NCBI GenBank assembly: GCA_016720345.1
Contig: JADKKV010000003.1
Span: 1 to 64,000, forward strand
DNA: 64,000 nt
Source: Thermomonas sp.
GTDB taxonomy: Bacteria > Pseudomonadota > Gammaproteobacteria > Xanthomonadales > Xanthomonadaceae
Direction: 5' to 3'
In this document: in pieces, positions 29,245 to 37,498 of the stretch
Numbering within the stretch: position 1 is the stretch's first letter
Layout: each line of letters opens with the position of its first letter
Made by a program: the position numbers and the translations under genes
Notes under the pieces: model-generated
Seen by the model: only the letters and a program-made list of their open reading frames with translations
What the model was told of the DNA's origin: nothing
Databases searched by the model: none

Positions 29245-30333
29245 TCAGGCCACTATCAGCTGTAGCGGGATCTTGCGGCCCTGTTTCTGCTGCAGGTTCC
29301 AGGACGGCACGCCGGTGCGCGCGAAGGACTTCTCGCAATCCTGGATCGACGGGCCGCGCATGTTGCCTTCCAGGTACGCGAGGCCGGGGCAACGGGTGCA
29401 ACTGCTGCCGTGCACGCACGACGAGCAGCCGTGCAGGTCGCTGACGCGGATCGAACGCACGTCGTTGAGCTGCGGCGAGTCCCGCCAGATGTCGATGAAC
29501 GCCTGCTCGCGGACGCTGCCGACCTTGTACGGGAACTGCACGCAGGGGAACACGTCGCCATAGGGCGAGATGTAGCAGGCGGTGTGGCCGGCGCTGCAGG
29601 GCAGGGTCTCGTAGGCCTCCTCCAGCGGCGTTGGGCCGCTGGGGGCGGCCAGCAGGCGTTCGGCCTGGTCGCCGAGCAGCGAGGTGTCGTGCATGATCCC
29701 GGCCAGGCGGCCCGGATCCATGTTCAGGTCGACGATGCCGCGGTCGCCGTCCATCATCGGGGTGATCGTGGCGTCCACCTCGTAGCGGATGCCCATCTCG
29801 TCCGCCAGCGCCTGCACGTCCTTGTAGTGGTCGGCGTTCTGCTTCATCAGCACGTTGGCGAAGATCACCTTGACCCCGGCGTCGCGCAGGAACTGCGCGC
29901 CTTCGATGGTCCGCTTGAACGAACCGGGCAGCTTGGTGATTTCGTCGTGGGTCTCGGCGATGTGCGAGTACAGGCTGATCTGCACTGCCTCGATGCCCAG
30001 CTTGGCGATGCGCTGGGCCTTGGCCGCGCGGATCATCACGCCGTTGGTCTTGAGCTTGACCGAGAACTGCAGCTTGCGCGCGTGCTCGATGATGGTGAAC
30101 AGGTCGGGGCGCATGAAGATCTCGCCACCGCTGACATTGAGGAAGAACACGCCGGCGTGCGCCATCTGGTCGAGCAAGCCCAGGATCTCCGCGGTGCTCA
30201 TCTCGCCATGGTCTTCATGGTCGAGGTAGCAGTGGATGCAGCGCTCGTTGCAACGATAGGTCAGGTCCAGCTGGACGCTGAGCGGGATGCCCAGCTCCAT
30301 CGCGCGCGCGCCCATGTCCTGCATCACGCTCAT
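29245..30333 (-). CDS. Radical SAM/SPASM peptide maturase
   Basis: A 362-residue enzyme with the 4Fe-4S motif TYRCNERCIHCYLDHED (C-x3-C-x2-C) near residue 27, FLNVSGGEIFMRPDLF and LKTNGV, all in the radical SAM barrel. The C-terminal SPASM region has many Cys (LPCSAGHTACYISPYGDVFPC, then CSSCVHGSSCTRCPGLAYLE), able to hold two auxiliary clusters, as in PqqE and sactipeptide maturases. Starts inside the PqqD gene end (ATGA). With the PqqD protein and a Cys-containing precursor, a thioether, C-C or other cross-link is possible; the chemistry is not readable from sequence. Confidence 0.88.
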   Translation of the reverse strand: MSVMQDMGARAMELGIPLSVQLDLTYRCNERCIHCYLDHEDHGEMSTAEILGLLDQMAHAGVFFLNVSGGEIFMRPDLFTIIEHARKLQFSVKLKTNGVMIRAAKAQRIAKLGIEAVQISLYSHIAETHDEITKLPGSFKRTIEGAQFLRDAGVKVIFANVLMKQNADHYKDVQALADEMGIRYEVDATITPMMDGDRGIVDLNMDPGRLAGIMHDTSLLGDQAERLLAAPSGPTPLEEAYETLPCSAGHTACYISPYGDVFPCVQFPYKVGSVREQAFIDIWRDSPQLNDVRSIRVSDLHGCSSCVHGSSCTRCPGLAYLEGNMRGPSIQDCEKSFARTGVPSWNLQQKQGRKIPLQLIVA

Positions 30334-30641
30334 GTCGCGGCCGATCCCGTGTCGAACGGTTGCTGGGCGACCTGCAGGATGCCACGTTCGGCCAGGCCGT
30401 GGGCCAGTTCGGCGGCATCGCGCAATGCGGTTTCGGCATCGATGTCGAACGCGGGGCAGATGTCGCGCGCAACGATCTCCGCGAGCGTGGTCTTGCCGTC
30501 CGCGGCCCCCCAGAGCATGGCGGCGGTCTCGTTGAGGCTGAACAACGCGGAATCCGACGCCGACATGATCATCAGCTCGTCGCCGATCTGGCGTGCGGCC
30601 ACGTTGGCCTCGGCGGAGGATGTAGAGGGGTCGCTACTCAT
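30330..30641 (-). CDS. PqqD-like peptide chaperone of module 2
   Basis: A 103-residue RRE protein: GDELMIMSASDSALFSLNET (beta hairpin), AAMLWGAADGKTTLAEIVAR and a helical tail ending GLAERGILQVAQ. It should bind the precursor leader and present it to the radical SAM enzyme, as PqqD does for PqqE. Both ends overlap neighbours by four bases (ATGA at 30638-30641 and at 30330-30333), so translation is coupled. Confidence 0.87.
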   Translation of the reverse strand: MSSDPSTSSAEANVAARQIGDELMIMSASDSALFSLNETAAMLWGAADGKTTLAEIVARDICPAFDIDAETALRDAAELAHGLAERGILQVAQQPFDTGSAAT

Positions 30642-31489
30642 GCGTCTTTTCCGAACAGGTCCCAGACGCGTGCGTCAGGGTAGAAAGTGAGGCGGCGGAC
30701 CGGTACCCGTGCGGCCAGCGAGATCGCGTTGTCGAAGACTTGCGACGTCAGGGCGCCGTCCTTGGCGAAATACAGGATATTCGACATCAAGGCGCGGACC
30801 GCATCGGCGGGCGACAACGGTTCGATCGGTTTCCCGGGCCCTGCGCCAGCAGGAAGATGCCGGCCAGCGGGGCGCTCATGCTTTCGCCCGGGATGGCCCA
30901 GTTCGCCGGCGAATGGCGTGCCGTGCGCGAAATATTCGCCGCCCTCGCGGCGGATGAAGGACATCTCGTCGGTCAGAAGATGCGCGCCTTCGGGCGCCAG
31001 CCGCGAAATGGTTGTCTTGCCGGCGCCGGAAACGCCGGTGAACACGTAGGCACGGCCGCTCAGCACGACGCTGGACGCGTGCATCAGCATGCCGCCTTCC
31101 CCGGCCAGCGCCACGGTGAGCAGGATGCGCAGGATCGAGTCGAGCGAATAGGGGCTGGGCACCAGTTCGATGCGGCCGCTGCGTGCCCGCGGGTCCCATT
31201 CGACATGGAAGTCGCTGCGGGTGAGCCGCCAGCCGGAGCTCGCGCGTCGCTTCGACGCCATCCTCGAGGCGATTCGCCGTCGTCCTCCACCTCCGCCTCG
31301 TCGGTGATGGCGGGCGGGGGCAGCAAGGTGACGTCCAGCACGTGCGGTGCTTGCGCGCCGGTTTGGATGAAGCCCGCGAAACGCTCCGCCATCATCGCCA
31401 CGAAGGCGTCCGACACCGAGCGCAGGCGCACGCCACATGCCGCCGATGACGATATCCAGGTGTCGCTGGCCGGGCACGACCCCGTTCAC
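30638..31489 (-). CDS. HPr-kinase-like kinase of module 2, frameshifted
   Basis: GTG start at 31489 within a GTGA overlap with the peptidase gene. The N-terminus shifts frame near 31440 (then VRLRSVSDAFVAMMAERFAG) and near 31260. The kinase domain is clear: LMHASSVVLSGRAYVFTGVS leading into Walker A GVSGAGKTTISRL, then LLTDEMSFIRREGGEYFAHG. A disturbed stretch near 30850-30890 may be another indel. About 284 residues. It would phosphorylate the precursor, whose last residue is Ser. Confidence 0.78.
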   Translation of the reverse strand: MNGVVPGQRHLDIVIGGMWRAPALGVGRLRGDDGGAFRGLHPNRRASTARAGRHLAAPARHHRRGGGGGRRRIASRMASKRRASSGWRLTRSDFHVEWDPRARSGRIELVPSPYSLDSILRILLTVALAGEGGMLMHASSVVLSGRAYVFTGVSGAGKTTISRLAPEGAHLLTDEMSFIRREGGEYFAHGTPFAGELGHPGRKHERPAGRHLPAGAGPGKPIEPLSPADAVRALMSNILYFAKDGALTSQVFDNAISLAARVPVRRLTFYPDARVWDLFGKDA

Positions 31490-31967
31490 GACACCAGCGC
31501 CGTCAACGCGGGGATCCGATGGAACAGCGCCTGGGTGACAGGTACCCGGCACAGCAGCCAACGCGAGATCCGCTGGTGACGGTTCCAGTGGCGGCCACCG
31601 GGATGCAGATGGCGATGCCCGCGCCGGTGTCGACCAGCCGGCCCATCACGTCGCGTGGGTCCCACGGCGCGTCGTTGGCCGCAGGTGCATCACCGCGGGC
31701 GACGGCGACCCCGGACCGACGGCGACCACGCGGTGCGCCACCAGGCCGCCGTTTCGACGAGCAGCACCACGTCGTTGCGTCGAAGCGTCCGCCGAACAGC
31801 GGTGGAACTCAGCAGGTCCCCGGGGCGATTGCCGGCAGCATGCTGCCGCCGGTTGCCAAGCGCAGCCTGCCGAAGCGCCGCAGGACATCCACTGCCAGCG
31901 CGATGCGCGGGCACTGGAGCTCCGATCGCACGTGCGCGCTCAGGAGTTCTTTTGGTTGGTCCGGCAT
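31486..31967 (-). CDS. S26/S24-type peptidase (signal-peptidase-like) of module 2, frameshifted
   Basis: Assembled from three frames, about 160 residues. The ATG at 31967 gives MPDQPKELLSAHVRSELQCP, then RLATGGSMLPAIAPGDLL, the Ser-x-x-Pro catalytic loop of S24/S26 peptidases. After breaks near 31800 and 31740 it reads RRNGGLVAHRVVAVGPGS (the second conserved block with the HRV motif), NDAPWDPRDVMGRLV and a C-terminus LLCRVPVTQALFHRIPALTA. The general base lysine is not clear. Could remove the leader of the precursor encoded just upstream and overlapping it by 28 bases. Confidence 0.7.
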
Positions 31968-32107
31968 GAATTCTGGGTGGTGCTGACCTTGCCACAGGCA
32001 AGCGCCATGGTTTCGAACACGTGCTCGTGGCGGAATTCCGGCTTGACGTAAGCGCGGCGCTCCGCCCGGGGGGCGCCCGTGGAATCAGGTGCGTGGGATG
32101 CGTGCAT
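31940..32107 (-). CDS. Candidate RiPP precursor of module 2 (Cys-containing, ends in Ser)
   Basis: A 55-residue open frame at the head of the module 2 operon. The N-terminal part carries a leader-like AYVKPEFRHEHVFET (Tyr-x2-Pro, as in many PqqD-bound leaders), the rest is LACGKVSTTQNSCRTNQKNS with two Cys ten residues apart and a C-terminal Ser. Its stop lies inside the peptidase gene, so the two are translationally linked. The ribosome site is weak. I do not recognise the sequence as a named family; the call rests on size, position, leader motif and cysteines. Confidence 0.6.
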   Translation of the reverse strand: MHASHAPDSTGAPRAERRAYVKPEFRHEHVFETMALACGKVSTTQNSCRTNQKNS

Positions 32108-32168
32108 GAGGTGGGATCTCGTGGCGAATGGGTTGGTTCGGGGAAGGCGCTGCCCTGCCGCGCGGTGG

Positions 32169-32194
32169 CTGCCCCGGCGGTCAGGCCGGGGCAG
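32169..32194. terminator. Strong hairpin between the secreted-protein gene and the module 2 precursor
   Basis: CTGCCCCGGC (32169-32178) and GCCGGGGCAG (32185-32194) form a perfect 10-base stem with a 6-base loop, 25 bases past the stop of the secreted-protein gene on the - strand. There is no T-run, so it may be a Rho-dependent end, a processing site or an attenuator ahead of the module 2 operon. Confidence 0.45.
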
Positions 32195-32218
32195 GGCGGT
32201 GCGCAGCAGGCGGCTTCG

Positions 32219-34581
32219 TCAGTCCAGGGTCGCCTGGCTGGCCTGGATGGCGTTGCCGCCTGCCTGCAGCTGGCTGAAGTAGACCTGCGACGCGCCGGTC
32301 GAGGCACTGGTGTTGTCCACCACGATGCCGCCGGTGCCGCCGGGCGCGGCCAGGCCGGCAGAGGGAACGTTCGTTGTTGCCCAGGTGGCACCGGTGCCCG
32401 CGCCGGCACCATTCAGGTCGGCCAGGTTGCACGTACACGCAGGCGTCGTTGATCGTGCCACTCCCGGTGTTCGGGCCGCAGCCGTCGACGTTCGCATCGG
32501 CGTAGCTTGCCGTGCTGACGAACACGTACTCGTTGCTGCCGTTCTTGATGACGGTGGCAGGCGCGATCTGCTCAGGTTGTCGGTGCCGCTCGCAGCATCG
32601 TCGTCCTCCACGTAACGGTCGCGGTCGCCGAAGGTGTGGCCCTGGACAGGAGTCTGCATCACGCCGCTGATGATCGGGATTTTCCACATGGTGGCGTAGA
32701 ACGTGTTGTCTGGCCGGCCACCCACGATGTACATCGCGCCGGTGCCGTTGTTGCTGTTGTAGAAGGCGTCGTCGAACGCGCCTGCATAGAGCACGCGACT
32801 GACGCCGTTGCCGCGGCCGATGAACTGGCGGCTGCCGATGGTGTCGTTGGCGAAGAACTCCGTGAACTGGATCACGGCGCGACAGCCGTCGGTTTCGCCT
32901 GCGAACGCGTCGCAGCGACCGGCGTCCGTGTAAACGAGGTGTTGTCGTTGTAGACGAAGGTGTAGATCCGGCCGGTGGCACCATCGATGATCGGCGATTC
33001 GCGCACGCCGGGCGTGTCGTCGCGCGTCAACTTTTGCACTGGTGGCCAGCGACCCGTCGAAGCCCTGACCCGGTACAGCTTGCCGCCCACGGTACCGGTG
33101 CCCGCCGAGCTGCCGATGTAGACCTGCCCGTTGTTGGCGACCGGGAGGACATCTGTCCAGGCCTGCCTCCAGCGTCCGCGGGAAGTTGACCACCACCTCT
33201 GCCGGCGTGCCTGGAACACGCCGGTGAACTGTGCAGGCGGCCGTTGCCGTCGCCGACCCTACATACGTCGTTGACATAGTCCACGAACGGCGAGGAGTAG
33301 GTAGGCGTGCTGCCCACGTTGCTGGTGCCGTCCAGGTCATCACGTACATGACGCTGCCGGCACTGCCGCGCTGCGCCGCATAGCCTGCGCCGTTGGCGGC
33401 GATGATCGGAAGGCGTTGCGGGCGCGCCGGCCACGCCCTGGCCCGCGGCCCACTTCAGCAGGACCAGTTGCAGGGTATTGCCGCTGCGCTGGATGAAGGC
33501 GACCTGCTTGCCATCGTCGTAGTAGGACAGCACCGGCGAGGTTTCGACCACATAGCCGGTGCCGGTGTTGTAGGCCCACATCGTATTGGGGGCTTTGGTG
33601 GTACCGCTCCGGTTCCAGCTGCCGTTGAGGCGCCAGCGCCTGGTAGAGCTGGTTGAAGGCGATGATGGTGGGCTGGCCCGGAGTCCCCGACCCATCGGAA
33701 CCTGGCCATAAGCTATTGCCGTCAAAGTTGTCCAACGCCTCGGACATGGCGTTGTTGGGGACGTTGCCAACCGTGTTGGAGTAGACAGTGACCTGCGCGC
33801 CAACAACCTCTGCCCGCAAGCCGGTTTGATGGGACCAGCGGTTGATGGCCTCACCCAGGTTTGTCGCGCGGGTGTTGTCATTCACGCCAGCGGTCCGGAA
33901 GTTCAAACCGGTGTTGTCGGTGGCATGGGAGGTCAGCACAACTCGACGGGGGGCTGTCGCGCCCACGGTCACGGTCCGATTCGCCCCTTGGCCGGGATCG
34001 CCCGTAAAGGAGCGGATAGAGGTTTCCTCAGCGCCGGAGCTGGTGTTGCCCGCTGCATTTGTGGGATAGACCGCGAAATCGTTTGCACAACTGGGTGCGG
34101 CCGTGATGTCGAAGTTGTACTTGGCCGGGAACACCCCCGGCACGCCGCGGCCGCCAAGTCCGTTGACGCCGCCGCCCAGCACGTTGCTCCAGTCGCGGAC
34201 GAGGCTGCCGTCACCAGCTTGAGGGCGGCTTGCGCGGATCGCGATGGCGGTCGCGTCCGCGTGATGCGGTTTCGCCCGACTTGGCCTGCTGGCCCAACGA
34301 CGGGCGCCTTTGCTCGGCCTCGAAACGACGCAGCACGGACGCCACGTAACGCGGATCCCGGTAGCGCTGCTGCAATTCCGCATCGCGGCCCCTGCGCTTC
34401 AATTCGTCCGGCGCCAGCGGCTGCCGGTGGATGACCGCGCGGCTGCTCCAGTCGAGACGGTCGGAATTGGCGCCGCTGCCTGCGTGCCTGCCCCTGGAAT
34501 GCCCGACTGCGCCTGCACGGCGCCGATGCTGATGACGCCAGCCAGCGCAACCAGCGCTTTCTGGAGGTTCGAATGCTTCAT
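32219..34581 (-). CDS. Large secreted repeat protein, probably beta-propeller, function unknown, many frameshifts
   Basis: ATG at 34581 behind AGGGG; the N-terminus KHSNLQKALVALAGVISIGA with VQAQ is a Sec signal peptide. Fragments in three frames join into about 780 residues: ELQQRYRDPRYVASVLRRFE, SCANDFAVYPTNAAGN, TIIAFNQLYQ, NTMWAYNTGTGYVVETSPVL, KQVAFIQRSGNTLQLVLLKW, STPTYSSPFVDYVNDV, GQVYIGSSAGTGTVGGKLYR and NNGTGAMYIVGGRPDNTFYA. The recurring V-Y-V-G-x-G-x-G-x-L pattern is like blades of a propeller. Rich in Gly, Thr, Asn. It lies upstream of, and in the same direction as, the module 2 operon. No function assigned. Confidence 0.6.
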
Positions 34582-34664
34582 GGCCAAATTTCCCCTGAGG
34601 TGCCTGCTGAGCCTTGCTGCGGAAGTTTAGCGAAAACTGGGTCACGGATCCAAAGCAAAATGCT

Positions 34665-34693
34665 TGACATCCCCGCAGTGCGCTGGGGTGTCA
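34665..34693. promoter_or_regulatory. Imperfect inverted repeat upstream of the secreted-protein gene
   Basis: TGACATCCCC and GGGGTGTCA face each other around 10 bases, pairing except for one extra T. It lies about 85 bases ahead of the secreted-protein ATG (- strand), where an operator could sit. On the + strand it contains TTGACA but no matching -10. Confidence 0.35.
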
Positions 34694-34784
34694 CGGGGGC
34701 AGGCCAGGACTGGTCACGCTGCCAGTACCCCCTTGCTCGGCCGCGAGACTTTCAAACACAAATTGGCCCTGGCCACGTTTCGCA

Positions 34785-35415
34785 GGCGGCGCAGGCGGGC
34801 GTGCGTTACGCGGCGGAGAACCCGCATGTGTACGTGGCCAGCAACGTCACCGGTTTCCTGCATCCCGGAGGCTGCCGCCTGGGTGCAGCACCTGGTCTAT
34901 GCCTCGACCAGCTCGGTGTACGGCGCCAACACCGCGATGCCGTTCTCCGAACATGTCTCGGCCGAGCATCCGCTGACCCTGTACGCGGCCACCAAGAAGG
35001 CCAACGAACAGATGGCGCACAGCTACGCGCACCTGTACGCCATCCCGACCACCGGCCTGCGCTTCTTCACCGTGTACGGCCCGTGGGGCCGCCCGGACAT
35101 GGCCCTGTTCCTGTTCACCCGCGCGATCCTGGACGGCAAGCCGATCCGCGTGTTCAACCACGGCAAGCACAAGCGCAGCTTCACCTACTCGGCAACGAGC
35201 AGCAGGTGGAGCTGCTGCGCTACATCGAGGTGCTGGAACAGTGCCTGGGCAGGAAGGCGCAGATGGAGCTGCTGCCGCTGCAGGCCGGCGACGTGCCCGA
35301 TACCGAGGCCGACGTCTCCGACCTGATCGCAAACGTGGGCTATCGCCCGCAGGTGCAGGTGGAAGAGGGCGTGGCGAAGTTCATGGACTGGTATCGCGGG
35401 TATTACGGCGCCTGA
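34785..35415 (+). pseudogene. Damaged second copy of the UDP-glucuronate 4-epimerase gene
   Basis: From 34785 the DNA follows the epimerase gene at 26722-27732 closely (GCGGCGCAGGCGGGCGTGCG and onward) but lacks its first ~250 bases, carries small indels near 34865-34890, and loses 124 bases (equivalent to 27382-27505) at 35190, where TTCACCTAC runs straight into TCGGCAACGAGCAG. Synonymous differences are scattered through it, so it is a diverged paralogue and not the same locus read twice. No functional product is possible. Its end keeps the normal stop and is followed by a nucleotidyltransferase gene. Confidence 0.8.
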
Positions 35416-35476
35416 CCCTCACATCACTGGGGGACTTCGCTTGCGAATCGGTGCCAACGCCTCGAACATCGCAGCC

Positions 35477-36631
35477 ATGACCGGCGATGGATCCAAGCCA
35501 GGCGACGACAACCTGCACGCAGTGCTGGCCGATTGGCTGGTGCAGCGCGAAGGCTGCACGCCTGCGGAGGCCGTGGCGCACCATGGAGCGAACGCGGTGC
35601 TGGCCGCCTGCGAGCACGAGGGAGGGGTCAGCCTGGTACATGCGCGGCTGTCGGAAATGGCGGCGACCGATCCGGTGCCACCGGCGTTGCTGCAGGCGCT
35701 GGCCACGCGTGCGCGCCTGTGTGCGGCGCGCAGCCTGCTGTGCGTGTCAGAGGCTGGCAAGATCGAGCAGGCGCTGGACGCGGCCGGCATTCCGGCGATC
35801 TGGTTGAAGGGCATCGCGCTGGGGCACTGGCTATACCCACGCGCGCACCTGCGCGACATCGCCGACATCGACCTGTTGCTTCCCGACCATGCCACCACCC
35901 TGCGCGCGGCGCAGGTGCTGGCACCGCTGGGCTATGTGCTGCCGAACCCGCACATTGCCGGCGACCTGGTGGTGCACGAACTGCTGGCGTGGTCCGAGCG
36001 TGCGCAACTGGAGCTGGACCTGCACTGGGACCTGAGCAACGGGGCCTTGTTCGCGGGGCGCTTGCCGTGGTCGCACTTGCAGCAAGGTTCGGTCTCGCTG
36101 CCGGTCCTTGGCGAAGGCGCGCGTGGCCTGTCGCCGCCCGATGCATTCCTGCACGCCTGCCTGCATCGCGCCGTCAACACGTTGACCGGACGCGGGGATC
36201 GCCTGCGCTGGTTGTACGACATCCACCTGCTGGCGTCGGGTTTCGACCCGGAGGCCTGGCGCCAACTGCTGCGCAGCGCACGACAGGCACGCCTTGCCGA
36301 TGCCTGCGCCTCTGCGCTGCAGGCCAGCCAGCGCACGTTCGGCACGCCGGTGCCGGCGACGCTCATGCCCGCCTTCGAGGCGGCCGCGGCAGGCGAGCCG
36401 ATCCGCACGGAACGCTTGCGCAACTGGTCGTATTTCCAGCGCGCCTGTTGGCAGCGCCTGCCGGACCTTCGCAGCCGCCTGCGCTGGCTGCGGCAGCTGT
36501 TGTTCCCGGACCTTGCGCATTTGCGCGTGCGCTATGCGGAGGATGGCGCGGGGCACGCACGCATCCTGCTGCGCCGGCTGCGCGATGGGATTGCGCGATG
36601 GCGGGGTTACACGCTGGGGGCACCGCGCTGA
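35477..36631 (+). CDS. NTP_transf_5-type nucleotidyltransferase of lasso module 3
   Basis: An intact 384-residue protein from ATG 35477 (an in-frame TTG at 35441 is possible). Motifs: GIPAIWLKGIALGHWLYPRA, DIADIDLLLPDH (paired Asp) and QLELDLHWDLSNG, in the same order as the paralogues at 19150 and 28079. The C-terminus is Arg-rich and helical. Its stop overlaps the ATG of a cyclase-like gene as TGATG, exactly as in module 1, suggesting that it once headed a module 1-type operon. Confidence 0.82.
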   Translation: MTGDGSKPGDDNLHAVLADWLVQREGCTPAEAVAHHGANAVLAACEHEGGVSLVHARLSEMAATDPVPPALLQALATRARLCAARSLLCVSEAGKIEQALDAAGIPAIWLKGIALGHWLYPRAHLRDIADIDLLLPDHATTLRAAQVLAPLGYVLPNPHIAGDLVVHELLAWSERAQLELDLHWDLSNGALFAGRLPWSHLQQGSVSLPVLGEGARGLSPPDAFLHACLHRAVNTLTGRGDRLRWLYDIHLLASGFDPEAWRQLLRSARQARLADACASALQASQRTFGTPVPATLMPAFEAAAAGEPIRTERLRNWSYFQRACWQRLPDLRSRLRWLRQLLFPDLAHLRVRYAEDGAGHARILLRRLRDGIARWRGYTLGAPR

Positions 36632-36850
36632 TGGCGGCGATTTCCGGCGTCCTGCGATTCGATGGTTCTCCCGTGGCGGGCGAACTGGTGCGGCGCATCG
36701 CCGGTCGCATGGTTCATCGCGGCTCCGATGGGGCCCGGGTCGATCATGCAGGTGCGCTTGCACTTGCCTCGTGGGCGCTGCATGCCTCGCTTTACTCCGC
36801 GAAGGATGTGCAGCCCGCCATATTGCCGGCGGGCGGGTTGCTGGTGGTGA
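36631..36850 (+). pseudogene. 5' remnant of a lasso cyclase gene
   Basis: ATG 36631 gives MAAISGVLRFDGSPVAGEL, VHRGSDGARVDHAGALAL and LPAGGLLVVN, the N-terminal region of a lasso cyclase without Cys2. Homology stops near 36850, where a methyltransferase gene on the opposite strand ends equally abruptly. The open frame continues only as shadow of that gene. A rearrangement or a chimeric join removed the rest of the cyclase. Confidence 0.7.
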
Positions 36851-37494
36851 ATCGAGGCTTCGGACAGGCCGTAGTCGACGACACCCCAACAGCGTGGGGT
36901 GCCCAGCAGGCGATCGGTGGGGATCGGGGCGCCGTCGGCCCGCCACCAATGGTTGACGACGAACGGGAGCGCAGCCGACAGGTCGATCCCGTAGGCGTTG
37001 CCGCACCACGGCGATTCGACTTTCCGGTACTCGTGCGGAGCGTGCGCCGGCGCCACGTGCAGCACGTCGCGTGCCGGGATCATGCGTCCACCCGGCTTGA
37101 GGTGCCGTTTGCGCGCGTCCGCCATCGATTCGATGTTGCCCTTGAAGAACGGCAAGGTGCCGTGCAGGTCGCCGACCACCACGTCGACGGGCTCGGGCAG
37201 GTCGAGGGCGGTGGTGAGTCCCTGCAGCCAGGTGATGCGGTCGCTGCCGGGGACGTCCGCCGCGCAGGGTCTTGCGACCTCGAGCGCAATCGCATTCGCT
37301 TCCGCCGCTTACGCGCGCGCGGCCCCGAACTGGCAGGCGAGGAAGGCGAAGATGCCGGTGCCGGTGCCGATGTCCAGCACCACGCTGCCCTCGCCAATGG
37401 CCTGGCGCTGCGCACTAACGAACGGACCGGTGCAGCGGGCGTTGTCGGTCATCCGGGTGTACGCGATCGCCGAATAGTCGTCGTAGTTCGCCAT
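36850..37494 (-). CDS. SAM-dependent methyltransferase (PRMT-like) in lasso module 3, C-terminus missing, frameshifted
   Basis: ATG 37494 begins ANYDDYSAIAYTRMTDNARC, then motif I SVVLDIGTGTGIFAFLACQF, followed after frame breaks near 37310-37190 by VVVGDLHGTLPFFKGNI and LKPGGRMIPARDVLHVAPAH. The DIGTGTGIF and double-E-loop-like region recall arginine methyltransferases and related RiPP O-methyltransferases. It starts four bases after the kinase stop, in one - strand operon. It is cut off near 36850. Possible target: the module 3 peptide (inference). Confidence 0.65.
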
Positions 37495-37498
37495 GGCG

